A stretch of DNA of 64,000 bases from the NCBI GenBank assembly GCA_013368325.1, contig JAACJK010000057.1:1054001-1118000 (forward strand), in the 5' to 3' direction. Position 1 is the stretch's first letter. Each line of letters begins with the position of its first letter. Source of the DNA: Ephemerocybe angulata. Lineage: Eukaryota; Basidiomycota; Agaricomycetes; Agaricales; Psathyrellaceae. Below the pieces are notes generated by a model that had not been told where the DNA came from, ran no database searches, and worked only from the letters and a program-made list of their open reading frames with translations. The position numbers and the translations under genes were made by a program. Below, piece by piece: positions 11,043 to 22,876 of the stretch.

Positions 11043-11616
11043 GGGCCCTATGGAGGCACCGAGCATTTCAGCACGAAGCGCACCCACTAACCAGCATTAC
11101 AGTGCTCACCCGCCTCGCCGGCGTTCCACCGCGGGCATTATGTCACAGAGTTTCCTTCGCGCACGAGGCGCGCACGCGCGTCAATTAAGCGCCGCATCAC
11201 CGCAGCGCCCTCAGCCTGCCGGCCATTTCGACTCTCCCCGTTTTCTCTCGTGTTTTTTCATCCCTTCTCAGGTGCAGTTTAGACAGCATGCCCTACGAGC
11301 GACCGACCCGCCCTTTGCCATATTCGTGATCTCGGCCCTGGCCTCCTCCCTGGTCCCAAACGCGCACAGGTAACGTCCGAGACATTTCTCACGTGCGCAG
11401 GGTATATATACCTCGCCCTCTCCCCAAATCAATTTCCCCACTTCCTCCTTCCCTTCCACCAGCATGGTCGGGACGTCTGGAGTCGCCGCGGGGCTTTTTT
11501 ACCTCGTCGTGGGGCCCTGGGGAGGGACCAAGGATTTCAGTGCGAAGCGCACCCACTAATCAGCATTTCAGCCCTCACCCGCGTCGGCGTCCAACATCAC
11601 GGGCGTTATCTCACAA
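11043..11616 (+). repeat. Two diverged direct repeat units of about 105 bp
   Basis: The unit at about 11043-11147 recurs at about 11512-11616. Both begin GGGCCCT, contain GCGAAGCGCACCCACTAA or a near copy, then CAGCATT.CAG..CTCACCCGC, and end near GGGC.TTAT.TCACA. Spacing is about 470 bases. They lie between the half tRNA-Lys and the intact tRNA-Lys. The surrounding 10640-11718 holds no convincing gene; it is GC-rich and may be a short non-autonomous mobile element. Confidence 0.6.
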
Positions 11617-11718
11617 CCCAAGGGTAAACTGTCACTAGTTTAGTGACTGCTCAACCTAAGCAGCTCAAGGGATCTATCATCCTGGAACCTCCGATAATTA
11701 TGTAAAAAAGAGGAAACT

Positions 11719-11820
11719 AGCCCACCGCGAGGGTCGAACTCGCAGCCTTCAGATTTCAGATTACGTAGACACGGTAATGTCGTAAAAGTCTGACGCTCTA
11801 GCCGATTGAGCTAGGCGGGC
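11719..11820 (-). tRNA. tRNA-Lys (anticodon UUU) with intron
   Basis: The minus strand folds as a tRNA: acceptor GCCCGCC pairing with GGTGGGC, D-arm GCTC...GAGC, anticodon arm TCAGA-CTTTTAA-TCTGA with anticodon TTT, and T-arm GCGAG-TTCGACC-CTCGC. A 28-base intron follows the base after the anticodon. Its exact 3' boundary is ambiguous because ATCTGA is repeated. The discriminator base reads T, unusual for tRNA-Lys. Oligo-T downstream serves as terminator. Confidence 0.88.
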
Positions 11821-11925
11821 TCTGAATGGATCTTAGGGTTGGAACATCATAGCCCAAATCATGGGTGTTCCTGCTGCCAATTATCTGGGCACCGAAACTG
11901 CCGAGTTGTGCTTTCCATTAACCAC

Positions 11926-13025
11926 ATGTACGCAGACCCCTCCAATACCAACGGGATTGCTCCAGCGCGCCCCTCAGGAAGCCAGTATGGCTCTAGTCAT
12001 TCACAGAAACGACGAGCGACGATGCCTGAAGAGCCGACGTAAGTGTACCAGGGGTACCCTTCAGCCCGAGCTCACGAATTTGTAGCTTCAACCCAAATGT
12101 CCCACCGCTTGGTGACCCGAACTCGTGGTATTATCCATCTCAAGGATGTGACTCGGACGAAGACGATGCCTGCGGGCCCCCATTACAAAGTGGCAACTGG
12201 GGGCGGAAAACAACGAAAGGGTCACGGTGGATGCGGAGAGGCAAAATGACGGCTTGGGGACCTGGTATGGACGAGTGGGAGGTGCGTACACAAACTCAAG
12301 TCGAGAGATAGCATCTCAATTCTATTTAGGCCGAAGAGAGAGCGCGAAAGCGAATCAAGCTTATGCTCCCCCAAACCAGCCGCTCGCCATCCCCGCCTTG
12401 CATTGCCCACCTCGAACGGTCTCCATCTCCTCCACTGGTCTCGCCATATCCCCCTCCTCAGTCTGTTCACCTCAGCTACTCCTCCTTTGTCATGGATAAG
12501 TCGGTCACCCACACGTTCCGATCTCGTTTACTCGACGAGCTGGAACAAGCTACCAATGGTCTGATTGAAGGGGAGGCTACCTTGACTCGGGCTCTGGGAA
12601 GGTTATGGCAAGTTATGAGCGAAGACCCGGATGAAAAGAACAAGGCATTGATCGTCCCGAAACGCGAGGAAGACGATGAGGCCGACCTCGACGACCCAAG
12701 GCAACGGCGGGTGGCGCGTGCCCCTGACCTCACTCCTCCCACCCACAAAATCTTCCTCTTACCACATCCTAACGGTGCCCCACCAGGCTTCGATCCGGAC
12801 CCGACGCATTTTAAAGAACGTCAAATGGAGACCTTGGAGAAATCGTTGTCGGCGTTGCGGGAGTTACAAGATGACGGACGGGAGTACGTGGAGAGGCTGC
12901 AAGAAATTCGAGAAGGCCTTGGCGACGTCAAGGCACAACGCAACATTATCTGGGACGTTGTGCGAGAGCGGGCCATTAAAGAACTCCAGGATGCCGCCTT
13001 TGCGACCGCTGGGGTCGTTCAGTAG
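11926..13025 (+). CDS. Unrecognised conserved-looking protein, basic N-terminus and coiled-coil C-terminus
   Basis: Three exons (11926-12038, 12086-12281, 12330-13025) splice in frame to 334 residues. I do not recognise a named family. The N-terminal third has a tyrosine/aspartate-rich stretch (WYYPSQGCDSDEDDACGPP) and a basic segment containing RRGKMTAWGPGMDEWE and EERARKRIK that could be a nuclear localisation signal. A Ser/Pro-rich part (PSPPLVSPYPPPQ) follows. The last 170 residues are helical: SRLLDELEQATNGLIEGEATL, then a long charged helix with heptad character from LEKSLSALRELQDDGRE to the end. The first ATG after the tRNA-Lys gene was used as start. The gene ends 170 bp before BLM10, on the same strand. 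A subunit of a nuclear complex is a guess from composition only. Confidence 0.75.
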
Positions 13026-13195
13026 ATCCATTATATTTCCGTGTACGCCGTACACACATTTGTAGACTTGCATTATTGTTTGGTTCCGAGATTCCACTTC
13101 CGATCAGAATGCTCGAACGCGTCACAACTTGTTATTAACCATCTTATATAGAGCTGGTCTCACTGCCCCACCTACCGCTCTTGACCTTTAACGAC

Positions 13196-16100
13196 ATGGT
13201 ACTTCGTGACCCAGCACCCATGGATATTGACTCCCTCGCCAAGTGTGGCACCGCGATCCCTTCCGCTCCCATCCCGGACGATATCCTCAACACCAAAGGC
13301 GACCATGATATGGAGAAGCTCAAGCATTATGCCCAATCACTACCGTACTCGATAGAATCGCAATCCAAGGTCCAAGAGATACTGGACTTTATAATCCTTC
13401 GGCTGACCCAGGCCATCCATGCGAGGGACGATGTTGGCTTGGTGCAGTGGGACAGTATGTTAACATAGTATGTGCAATGGCTGTGGAGCCTTGGGTTACG
13501 TCTGACCATCGGGATTAGCTGGATGATGCTCAAATACCCTCTCCCTAAAGAGAAACGGGTCCTACTCGCCAAATTGTATTTCAATGTGGGCCTGGTACCA
13601 GGGAACTCTACTCAGGTTGTGGCGACTTGCGCAGACACGTTCAAAGTCTTGACAAGGTCAAAGAAAAAGATCTCATTAGAAGACATGAGACTTCCCTGGA
13701 AACCTATCTACGATATTCTGAAGCACGACCTCTTTCTTAGCCGAAGACAGTTCGAGTATACGTGAGTCCACAACCATTCCCATAACCCTGCGCAGAGATT
13801 GACGGAGCACTTAGGCAAATCTCATGGTGCATGGGCTACATTGCAGATATCTCCAGAAGGTTCTTCCACCCCGCAGCCATACCCGAAATGCTGTCAACGT
13901 TTCTCCCACTCGTGGACGGAACCAAGTTGGATGTGAGTAGTTATGTTTTGCACCCACGTTTCTTGTGGCTAACTTCGCACTGTAGGCTGTACTCTCCTCA
14001 CACTTCTACCTCACGACGTTCCTCCCCCTCAGCCATCCCCAGTATTACCTGCCCATGATGTTCCGTGTTTGGGAGTCAATCAACTCCTACATGTATGATG
14101 AACGAATGCTGCATTTCCTCTCCAAGCTGGCGGAAATGCATGTCGTTCCTGAAGTCAGTGACCCACGCTTAATAGAGGATATCCCGGACGATGAAATATC
14201 TGAGGACGAGGGAAGACCAAAATGGTCACATCAGCAGGGGCCCTCGAATACGAGATGGAGTGGCCTGTATAAGGATGTCGGTATATTCTCAGAACATGAG
14301 TGGAACATGCTTATGTGCAAATGCCTCGCCTCTATGGGTAAGTTTGGCCCGTCAGCGTGCATTTCAGCAACTTATCTTCGCCCCATCTCAGAAATTCCAC
14401 TGGCCGACGGAGGATCGCTTACCACGGGACCCACTGCCGATAGCCAGGTTGGCTTCGAGATCGGGAGACTACCGAAACCACAATGGCGAATCCGTATGTT
14501 GAATCTTTCTTGTAAGAGCTGGCGTTAATTCTCCTCCGTACTCTCAGCGTCCTTGGCCAATATCATTGTCTATTCAATGTCGCTGGATGGCCCAATGGTG
14601 CCCCCGTCGAATCTTCCGACACCTATGTTTTCTCCGTTACCTTCAGGCATGAATACGCCTCATATCAGGGATACCAACCTGGGAGATTACCTTTCCGCAC
14701 CCATTCGAGGAAAAGGCACATCCCCCCGCGCATACCTCGCCGGTTCTAGGGCTCTCGACTCCGTGGCGAGGATGATCGCGTCGACGGAACACTTTTTCCA
14801 TCCTTCAAATTCAGGTTCATGGACAGGAGATGTAAGTATGTCTTGCCTTTTACCGCTGCGTTTAACTGACTAGCCCCAGTTGACTGCATTCATGAAATAC
14901 ATTCTATACAGCTTCAATAAACGTAGGTCTGGGTCGTGGCCCAAATGGTAACTAGTTGACGCGCTTCGCAGGGTGGCATGAGGAACAAAAGCCGGAATGC
15001 AAGACGCCTACGGTATGCTCACTCCCTTTCGCGAAAGTCACAGCATTTAAAAGTGTTTACAGCATCGGAGATTGACCAAGACCATGAAACGTGAATTGGT
15101 GAAGTCCCTTCGCACGGTGACTCTACTTGCAATGTTTTCGCAAGATTCAACCACTGTTTCCAATATCCAAAGCTGTCTGAAGTCAATGTGCGTGTTGGAA
15201 CCGGATTTAATCGTACATCCTGTCCTAGAACGGGCCGTCCCATCTCTCGAAGCCTTGGTTGAGGTATATTATTGGCTTTTCTTTTGTCACTGCTCGCATC
15301 TAATACGACCTTCAGACACAGCGGACGATGTCAGTTATCAAGGCTCTGGGCTCAATTGCGCCAGCCATTGTGTCGCGACATGTCTACTACGGAGGCGCCA
15401 AACATCTTGTTCCTCTCCTTCAACTTCTTATCCCTGGCATTGATTTGGTGCGTCGTGCGTGATACGCCCGCAAGACAGCCATCTTATTATCTCTCTTAAT
15501 ACCTGCCAGAATGATCCTGCCAAAACTGTGCGTTTTAAGCTCTACTCTTCTGTGGTTCAGATTTTCACGGTTGAACCTAGCTTTGCACGACGGCGTTCCT
15601 AGGCGAGATATCCCAGTACATCGAGATTGGGGACCTAACGGAGTTTGATGAAGAGGAGTCCTCAGACTCGAGCGAACTGTCCAGCAATGATAGCCGCCCT
15701 GCTTTCAGATCCCGCATGCCTGCCCTGTCATTAGACGATCTAGAGGGGAACTTTCTGGATGGTGCTGGGACGTTGTCCCGCAAGGATGAGGACAGGCTGC
15801 TTCGGGTACTATCGATTCTGTTTTCTTACTCTCTGAACTTACTCTCTGTGGGCAGGACACCACCGGAAGCTTCCCAGACTGGATAGCAAGCTTCATTCGT
15901 CGGGTTATCCAACTTCTTGAAAATCTTCCAGAGGAGGGGCCGTCAGGATCAGCGGGAGGTGCAAGTGAAGGTTCGTGAAATCTTGGGACTCTACCTCAGC
16001 TTCGATCTGTTGATGTCTTTGCAGTGCAAGTCGTCGACGCAGTGACGGGGGCCTGTAGCCAGATCTGCGTGCACTTGTCCGAACCACTCTTCGACTTGGT

Positions 16101-19100
16101 GTTGAAGATGGTTTACGACTATGCGAGTAACAACGTTCGGTCGAACGCTGTCAGAGCTATACATCAGCTAGTGGAGTGTGTGGCCAACGCTGATCCCGCG
16201 AAGACATTGGCGAAATTCCTTCCTTTTTGCGAAACGAACATTCAGATAGAGCTGGAGAATGGCGCGAGTTCCACCCGAACGACTTCTTCCTCGACACCTT
16301 TACCTTCGGACGCTACCTTGCATTGGAGTATGACACATACTTGCTATTGTCCGAAGACCCCGCTAATGTGACGCTTGTAGATCTGGCGATTCTCAGAGGG
16401 ACTGTATACAAGTAAGTTAATTTCTGGCTAAGTCGAACCTCTTTTTTGAACTGATCGATTATCCACAGCGACGGGAAAGCAGTACGTTGTAAAGCCTTCG
16501 AAGCTGAGGCGACACTCACTGCATCTTTATGTCTACAGGTGGTAAAGTACAGGAAGAGATTGCTGTCGATACTCTGTCTTCTTCACGACAAGACGTTTGC
16601 TAAGCGTGGCTACTCATGGACGGGGAAGCTTATCTCTAGCCTGCTCCTCACTTTGACGCATACATACCCCTTGGAGAATAAGTTTGTCAACCCGGCGGAA
16701 TGGACGAGCGAAGGTATGTTTTGCTTCCACGTGAACTTCGAGATCCACCATTGAACGACGCAGATTTCCAGAAACAACATCACTTGCATTGGGGTAAACG
16801 ATACAAACCTGATGAAGTTACCGTATGTCGTCGCATCACTACATTCGTATCTTCCATTAGAACTGTGTGTGTAGGTTGCATGGCACGTTCCAGATGACGA
16901 GGAGGTCGACTTCGCATTGGAGATCTTCAAGAAGCTTATCGAGCCTACGCTGGTGCTCCTTGAAGATTTGTTAAAGCCCGGTATGCATATATTTCTGATG
17001 CAGAACCGTGGCCTTCATTGACGATCTTGCAGATACCCCTCGAAACGCGACGTGGAGAAACGACTTCTGCCGGTGCGTTGTAGTCGAATCGAATTGGACC
17101 ATATAACCTTACGGTTCTGTAGCCATCTGACTATTGTCCGGAATGCCTTCGCGGGCATCCCAACTCTGTACAAAGAGTACCTCTCTGCCGAAGATATCAG
17201 AGCTTCAGCCGAGACCTCTGACATTCTGTGAGTCTATCTTCCTCCTGTCACTTCAATGGCTAACGCCGGTTGCACAGAGATGAGATTCCTGAGATGATAG
17301 CTTCAGTCCCAGGATTGAATTCGGGGTTCATTCTTACAGATCCTTCCGATCCAAGGTACCAGTACATCCACAACCTAAAGAAGAGATTTGGAAGTTTCCT
17401 CCACGGCGCGTCCGTTTCTCTTCGTCAACAAGGAGAAGAAAACACGCTGGATGCTGTAGAGATGTTGGTATGTACCAATACACAAGCCTCAGTAGATTGC
17501 ACTTACTTAATTTATTCCCAATTGTAGGTCAGGTCTATCCGAACCTTTATGATGGAATACGGAGACAGTCGTGATAGCTACTACCTCAACGAGTCGCAGT
17601 ACACCTCAGATAAGAATGTGGCTAGGCTGTATGCCGGGCAGAAAGACTGGCCCAGAGCTGTTTACGTTCGACGTGCGCGGTACGTTCGACCTTCGGGACA
17701 CAGTAATGGTGGGGCTAAAGATCTCTTAGTTTCTACAACGCTGCACGATTGCGCTGGAACTCCATCGAGCGTATGCGGGGGCCAGTCTCAGACTTGCTGA
17801 TCGACGATATCGTGGAATGGTCCATGTGGCATTACGCCAGTGTTCGGGAGTAGGTGCTGCCTTCTTACCTCCGAATCAACCACTAACATGGCACAGAGCG
17901 AGTCAGGCAGTATTGGAGGCACTCTGCACGGTGAGTCCGTCAATACATGGCTGCTACGACATCCCTGTTGATCGAAGAACAGACGTACGATGGGGTGCGG
18001 AAGCGCGCCCTTCCCGTCCTACAATCAGCACTCGAGCCAGGCAACGACGACGATCGCATGAAGGGGGCATTGTGGACGCTGAACTCATCAACATTTGGGA
18101 AATATGCTGTTAATGGTAAGTGCCCCTTATATAATGGCGAATTTACTTATGCTCTTTATCCACTGGCAGAGCCTACACTAACGGTTACGATGTTCGAGAA
18201 ACTTTTCGACTCTCAACACAACGAAAAGGTATCGTGGAGATTGGTTGCTGGACCTTTCGGGCGTGCTAACAGCCTTCGTAGCCCTCAATTCAAGACTGTG
18301 TGTCCACTGTCTTCGAGAATTGTGTGTAAAGAAATTCTGGCGCTGAATCAACGTTCTGACCCACTTGCAGGTCTCAGCGGCTTTATAGAGCCCACCACTC
18401 TGGTGTCACAAGTTCCACGGCCTTACGTGGACAAGGCGTTGGAAGCCTTGAACCAACTAGTACCGCTGGGTCCTGAAGACCATGAAATCACGAAGAGATG
18501 CGAGGATCAGCGTATAAAGCGCGGTCATGCCGTAGATGAAGCCACGCAGCAACTGGTAAGTGCCCGCGATGGGCTGTGATTTCAAAGTAACAACTTTATT
18601 AGATCGATCTTGTGCTCGACATTGGCAACTCGGAGGATACACATTGGCGTTACACCATCTATGCAACAAGATGTTTGCGAACGCTTGTCCGAAAGGACGT
18701 TCCTCTGAGACCAGACCACATCGAGTACTTCTTAAACGCGATGCATGATGATCACCCCACAGTTGTAGGTACTTCGTCCTTCCCGCGTTTGTGCAGTGAC
18801 TAATTGACTTTCCACAGCGATATGTACGAGTTCATCATCTCAGCGCTTAAATTGTGACTGAATTTGCTTCCCAGTACGCTCAAAGGGCCGTTATGAAGAG
18901 TTTTAGGCACATCAAGCTGCGAACGCTTTGCCAAACGCCCACGGAATTGGCCCTGTCTGCTCAGAAGAATCCCTTGAAGGTCGAGATTTCGGTGAACGCC
19001 AAGTGGAACACGACTGAGAAGTTCTTAAATGCATACGCCGTACCCATGGCCACGCACTCACCACCAAAACCGTGAGTCGATCCCTGCCCTACGCATTCGA

Positions 19101-21600
19101 ACGTAGCTCACAATTTGCAGTGTCCTTTACGACAAAGATCCGCCCGGCTGGTTGGTTTGGGGCGACACGGTTGGTCTGTACTCAATTCCAGCCACAAAAT
19201 CTGCCTTCCTCCCCTGGGAAGCCGATAGTGCTGACGCAATAGACCGGGCCCGGGAAGTTGTCATGGATGCCGAATGGTGGAAGAAAGTCATTGTTTTCTA
19301 TTCTGAAGAGAATCATGAGACGACAATAATTCAGGACGATGTGTCAGTTGTGAAATCCATCTGTGAGGTCGATCATTGCTTTCATTCCCCCTCGTATACT
19401 CAAGTTACCTCTAGTTCAATTACTAGAGGACGAGCCACTTGACGTCGTGAAGCCACTGGTAGAGAAGTTGATTGCTGACAAGGACCAGAACAAGCAGAGA
19501 GCAGCTGCTGAACTTCTTGCGGGCATACTTAACGGTGAGGATCATCAACACTGGAAATTTCTGCTGTTCTGAATAGTCGCGTCCTCTACAGGATCGAAAC
19601 ACTGGCCGAGCTGCAAGCAGGATAACCTCTGGAGCTGGTTTACTCCTTACATCGATACTATCCTTCGCAAGAACATCAAGTCAGACACGATATCGATCTG
19701 GAGCTCTTTCCTCGAGGTGAAGCATGATTTCCTCTCCGTTCTCATTCTTGCCACCCGGCTAATAGGAGGACCAGTACATATTTTATCACAAAGACCCTCG
19801 CCGAGTCCAACCTTTGGTCGACTTCATTTGGAATTCGTTCAAAGGCATGGACTATAATCCCGAGATGTCCTTCGATGCTGTTAAGGTCATCACGCTCTTC
19901 CGCTGCTTGTACGAGGAGCTTGGAAGGAAGTTTTTTTCGTGGACTGACGAGACGGTCAAACGAGCATGGGGAGAGATTCACAATGAACACGACCATGTGA
20001 GGGCCTTCATCGGTGAAATCCTCGCATTTTCGCAGAACGTGAAGGTGTGTTGAATCAGCAGGCTTTACTTTGGAGATGCTTCATCTGTGGAATCTGGATA
20101 GTGGCAACCTAAACCGAGCCTGCCAACTCCTGAGGCGTTCGTGTTGGACTGTGCAACCCTTCCCAAGGACACTGATATCATGGGGATGCGCGGAGTTTAT
20201 CACAAAGAACGGATTGGGAAACTCGCTTCTCAGTTTGTAGTCTGGAGAAAGGAGCGTGTGCCGGGAGTAAGGGCATTCCAGTCAACCTACGATAGGTGAA
20301 CTTCTTTTATTGCTGCATGTATCAATATTGTCCTGACACCTTGTAGGGTTGGGATAACAATCTGCAAATGGCTCTATCAGTCAATCCATGACCTGCACGC
20401 TGTCTCGACATGGGATTACATCTTGCCCTTGGTGGTCAGTTTGAGCTCTATTCAAAATGTCTGAAAAGTTAACTATCTCTATTGTAGCCGGAGCTTTTCC
20501 GATTCACGGAAGGTACGTTGCCCATACATATCTTCCTACTGCTGTTTTTTAATAATTGGGGTGGCAGTCAACGACAACAAAGAGCTCGTCAACCGTGCAA
20601 GTAGCTTGCTTGTTAGGATGTGCGGAGTGTCGCCCCCCGTCCCGCTAATCAATCCTGTTTTGAATGGAATCTTTGAAGCCATTCAAAACTCTCCTGTAGG
20701 TTACTTCCATCGACTCCTCTTAGTGGTTGCTTAGCTTTGAACCTTCTTAGTCTTGGAGAGTGCGGTTAAAGGCTCTGCCTTTGCTACAAGGTCGGTGCAT
20801 ATTATCCTTGAGTAAACTTGTGGTTGACAATCAAATAGTGTTCTACTTCCGACAACTTCCTCTCATCAGTGAGGTGAAGATCGTCCAGATGCTCGAGGTT
20901 CTATGTCAGCGGCTTGACGATGAAGTCGTTGAAGTCCGAGAGATGGCTGCTACGTGAGTACTGCGGAGCACTCTCTCGATGCTCAGCAATTTAACCGAGT
21001 GCGCAGCACCTTGTCGGGCATCCTTCGGCTGTCTCCCCGCCGAAGTGTCCTCACGCTCAAGGTAAGCAAATAGCGGGCCTAGTCCCCCGATGAAGGTGAA
21101 CGTGAAACTTAAAACTTGGCCCTTTTCTTAGGACCGCTTTGTCCGTCTCTCCAAAAATAGCCATCTGCCAGACCGAACAGATCCCAACTACAATGCCGCT
21201 GTGCGGCAAAGGCACGCGGCGATCTTGGGCATATGCGCGTTGGTAGATAGTTACCCATACACCGTAGAGAAGTGGATGCCGGACCTGCTTACCACAGTGT
21301 TGGCCGAACACACATACGATCCGGTAGGTCTTGTCTCCCCGTTTCCATGGTTAAAAGGGGGGCAGGTTTGCTTACGAGCGGCGATGATGCAATCCAGATC
21401 CCAATTTCGACAACTGTGCGCAAGTGTGCGAGCAACTTCAAGAGGACGCACCAGGATACATGGCACGAGGACTCGAAGCGATTTACCGACCACCAGCTCG
21501 CAGCGCTGTCGACTCTCCTGACTGGTTCATCATACTGTGAGTAATCTACAATTGGATTCAGTCCATTGGCGCGCGCTAATCGCTGTTTCTAGATGCCTGA
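13196..21600 (+). CDS. BLM10: Proteasome activator BLM10/PA200, copy A
   Basis: Giant HEAT-repeat cap of the 20S proteasome, which opens the gate and promotes ATP- and ubiquitin-independent degradation, in yeast and animals including acetylated histones. I could splice about 46 exons from the ATG at 13196 to the stop without a break. Markers in order are YPLPKEKRVLLAKLYF and LPWKPIYD near the N-terminus, SEPLFDLVLKMVYDY, FLPFCETNIQ and PSDATLHW in the middle, then SSFLEEDQYIFYHKD and VRAFIGEIL. The last exon completes Ser-Ser-Tyr-Tyr-Ala-stop, the HbYX-type tail that docks into the alpha-ring of the 20S core. Two exons are tiny: 16469-16481 (13 bases) and 18818-18823 (6 bases). A diverged second copy lies at 54150-62001 on the other strand. 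Nothing suggests that this copy is a pseudogene. Confidence 0.93.
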
Positions 21601-21823
21601 GACTCGCACGGCGGCGAAACACCTCCTATCGCGCACCCTGCATGAAGTATCGTAAAGAATTCTGTAATTATACTATCCGAAATGAAAGCAAACGGTGGAA
21701 TGGAGTGATGCGCAACCATGCTGCAGGAGCGTAAGAATAAATGAATGCAAAGCTGTATGTTCTGTCTGAAGTGTCTGAGACGAGGAGCGTCGGTCGTGAA
21801 TGAGGATTATGGTAGTCTGGGTA

Positions 21824-22763
21824 TTACACTTGCAGATTGGGTATACTTCCGGGTGAAGATGATTCTGAAGGGGTAGTGGAGAGGAGAATAGGTGAGATGC
21901 CGCCGTCTTCAATGGTAGGCTGTGAGCCCACAAGACCCGGTTCCGTAGTTTCGATGCCGTTCGCTGTGCCCGCCCGTGCCCCTGCCCCTGGGACCATGTC
22001 GATGGGTGCTTGTTTGCGGTTTTCGTACCCAGACTTGATACGGTTGTTCGAGACAGATTCCCTTTGAAGTGAATACCAAGTTAATGTGATTCGGGGGAAT
22101 GCGAGGCGTGATGCCCAGGCGCACCTTATTTCAGCAATCAAGTCTTCGATGTCATACCAAGCTACTGAAGAATAAGCGACGCCTCTCCACCAGCCAAGGA
22201 GGTCCGCTGGGGCAATGTAGGCATGGGCATGGAGATGGTCCGTGACAGGAATTTTATTGTCCTTGAAGGGTGGTGTGATGAAGCCTATATGGTGCTTATT
22301 CTCCGGGCCATTGATGTTCGAGGTTGAGGACGAGGGGTCGTTGGACGATGGAGAGGAGGGCACAGCTGAGCTCAGGAGGCGGGTTGCTAGGTTCCGGATG
22401 TTGACAAGGAGGGGGAGATCCGTGGATGACTGGGGAGCGTGTCAAGTGCCGCCTCGTTTCCCGTCAATGGGCACGTACCAGGGTATATATTGACGGTACA
22501 TGGAGGCTGCGCCGTGCGTCAGAGGAGTACTGAGTCGGGGGGCCAAAGACGACTTACTTGAAGGCGATTATGAGATGAGCCTTGCTCGATACCGGATTGG
22601 CCTTTTCACGGTAGACGGTAAAGTTGTCGTCCCTCCAAATGACCTCTGGGCGAGTGGAGCCTGGCGGGAAAGATGGGGAGCGAAAGCAATTCGGGGTTGT
22701 GTGGGCTGCGCTGGAGACGATGCTGCACATTGGGCATCCTGGCCTTGGCGCAAATTGTGACAT
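21824..22763 (-). CDS. HIT-domain (histidine triad) protein with a serine-rich insert
   Basis: Histidine-triad proteins are nucleotide-binding hydrolases or transferases. At least four exons are clear. The N-terminus has a CPMC pair (GCPMCSIV), then the HIT core: EVIWRDDNFTVYREK, SSKAHLIIAFNLHVPSIYTL, DLPLLVNIRNLATRLLSS. The triad follows in VTDHLHAHAYIAPADLLGW, with His-x-His-x-His. Between the helix and the strand HHIGFITPPF lies a Ser/Asn-rich insert of about 25 residues. The C-terminal 70 residues are low complexity. It resembles fungal HIT proteins of unknown substrate more than Hnt1 or aprataxin, because no aprataxin zinc finger is seen after the triad. It starts 113 bp from TRAX on the opposite strand and converges with BLM10 copy A. 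Confidence 0.85.
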
Positions 22764-22876
22764 TGTTGTCAAGAGCAAGCGCTCGCGGCGCAGCAGGCCG
22801 CCATGTCTAACTAGCAGCATCACGTGACTCAGCTCTTATCCCAGCCATTTCCTTCTTCGGCTTGGCCAACACACTC

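Noticed and set aside
13196..21600. BLM10 copy A as a pseudogene
   Set aside because: An early stop seemed likely near 15590, but splicing at 15585 (CTTTGCACG...) restores LCTTAFLGEISQYIEIGDL, and the whole gene then reads to Tyr-Tyr-Ala.
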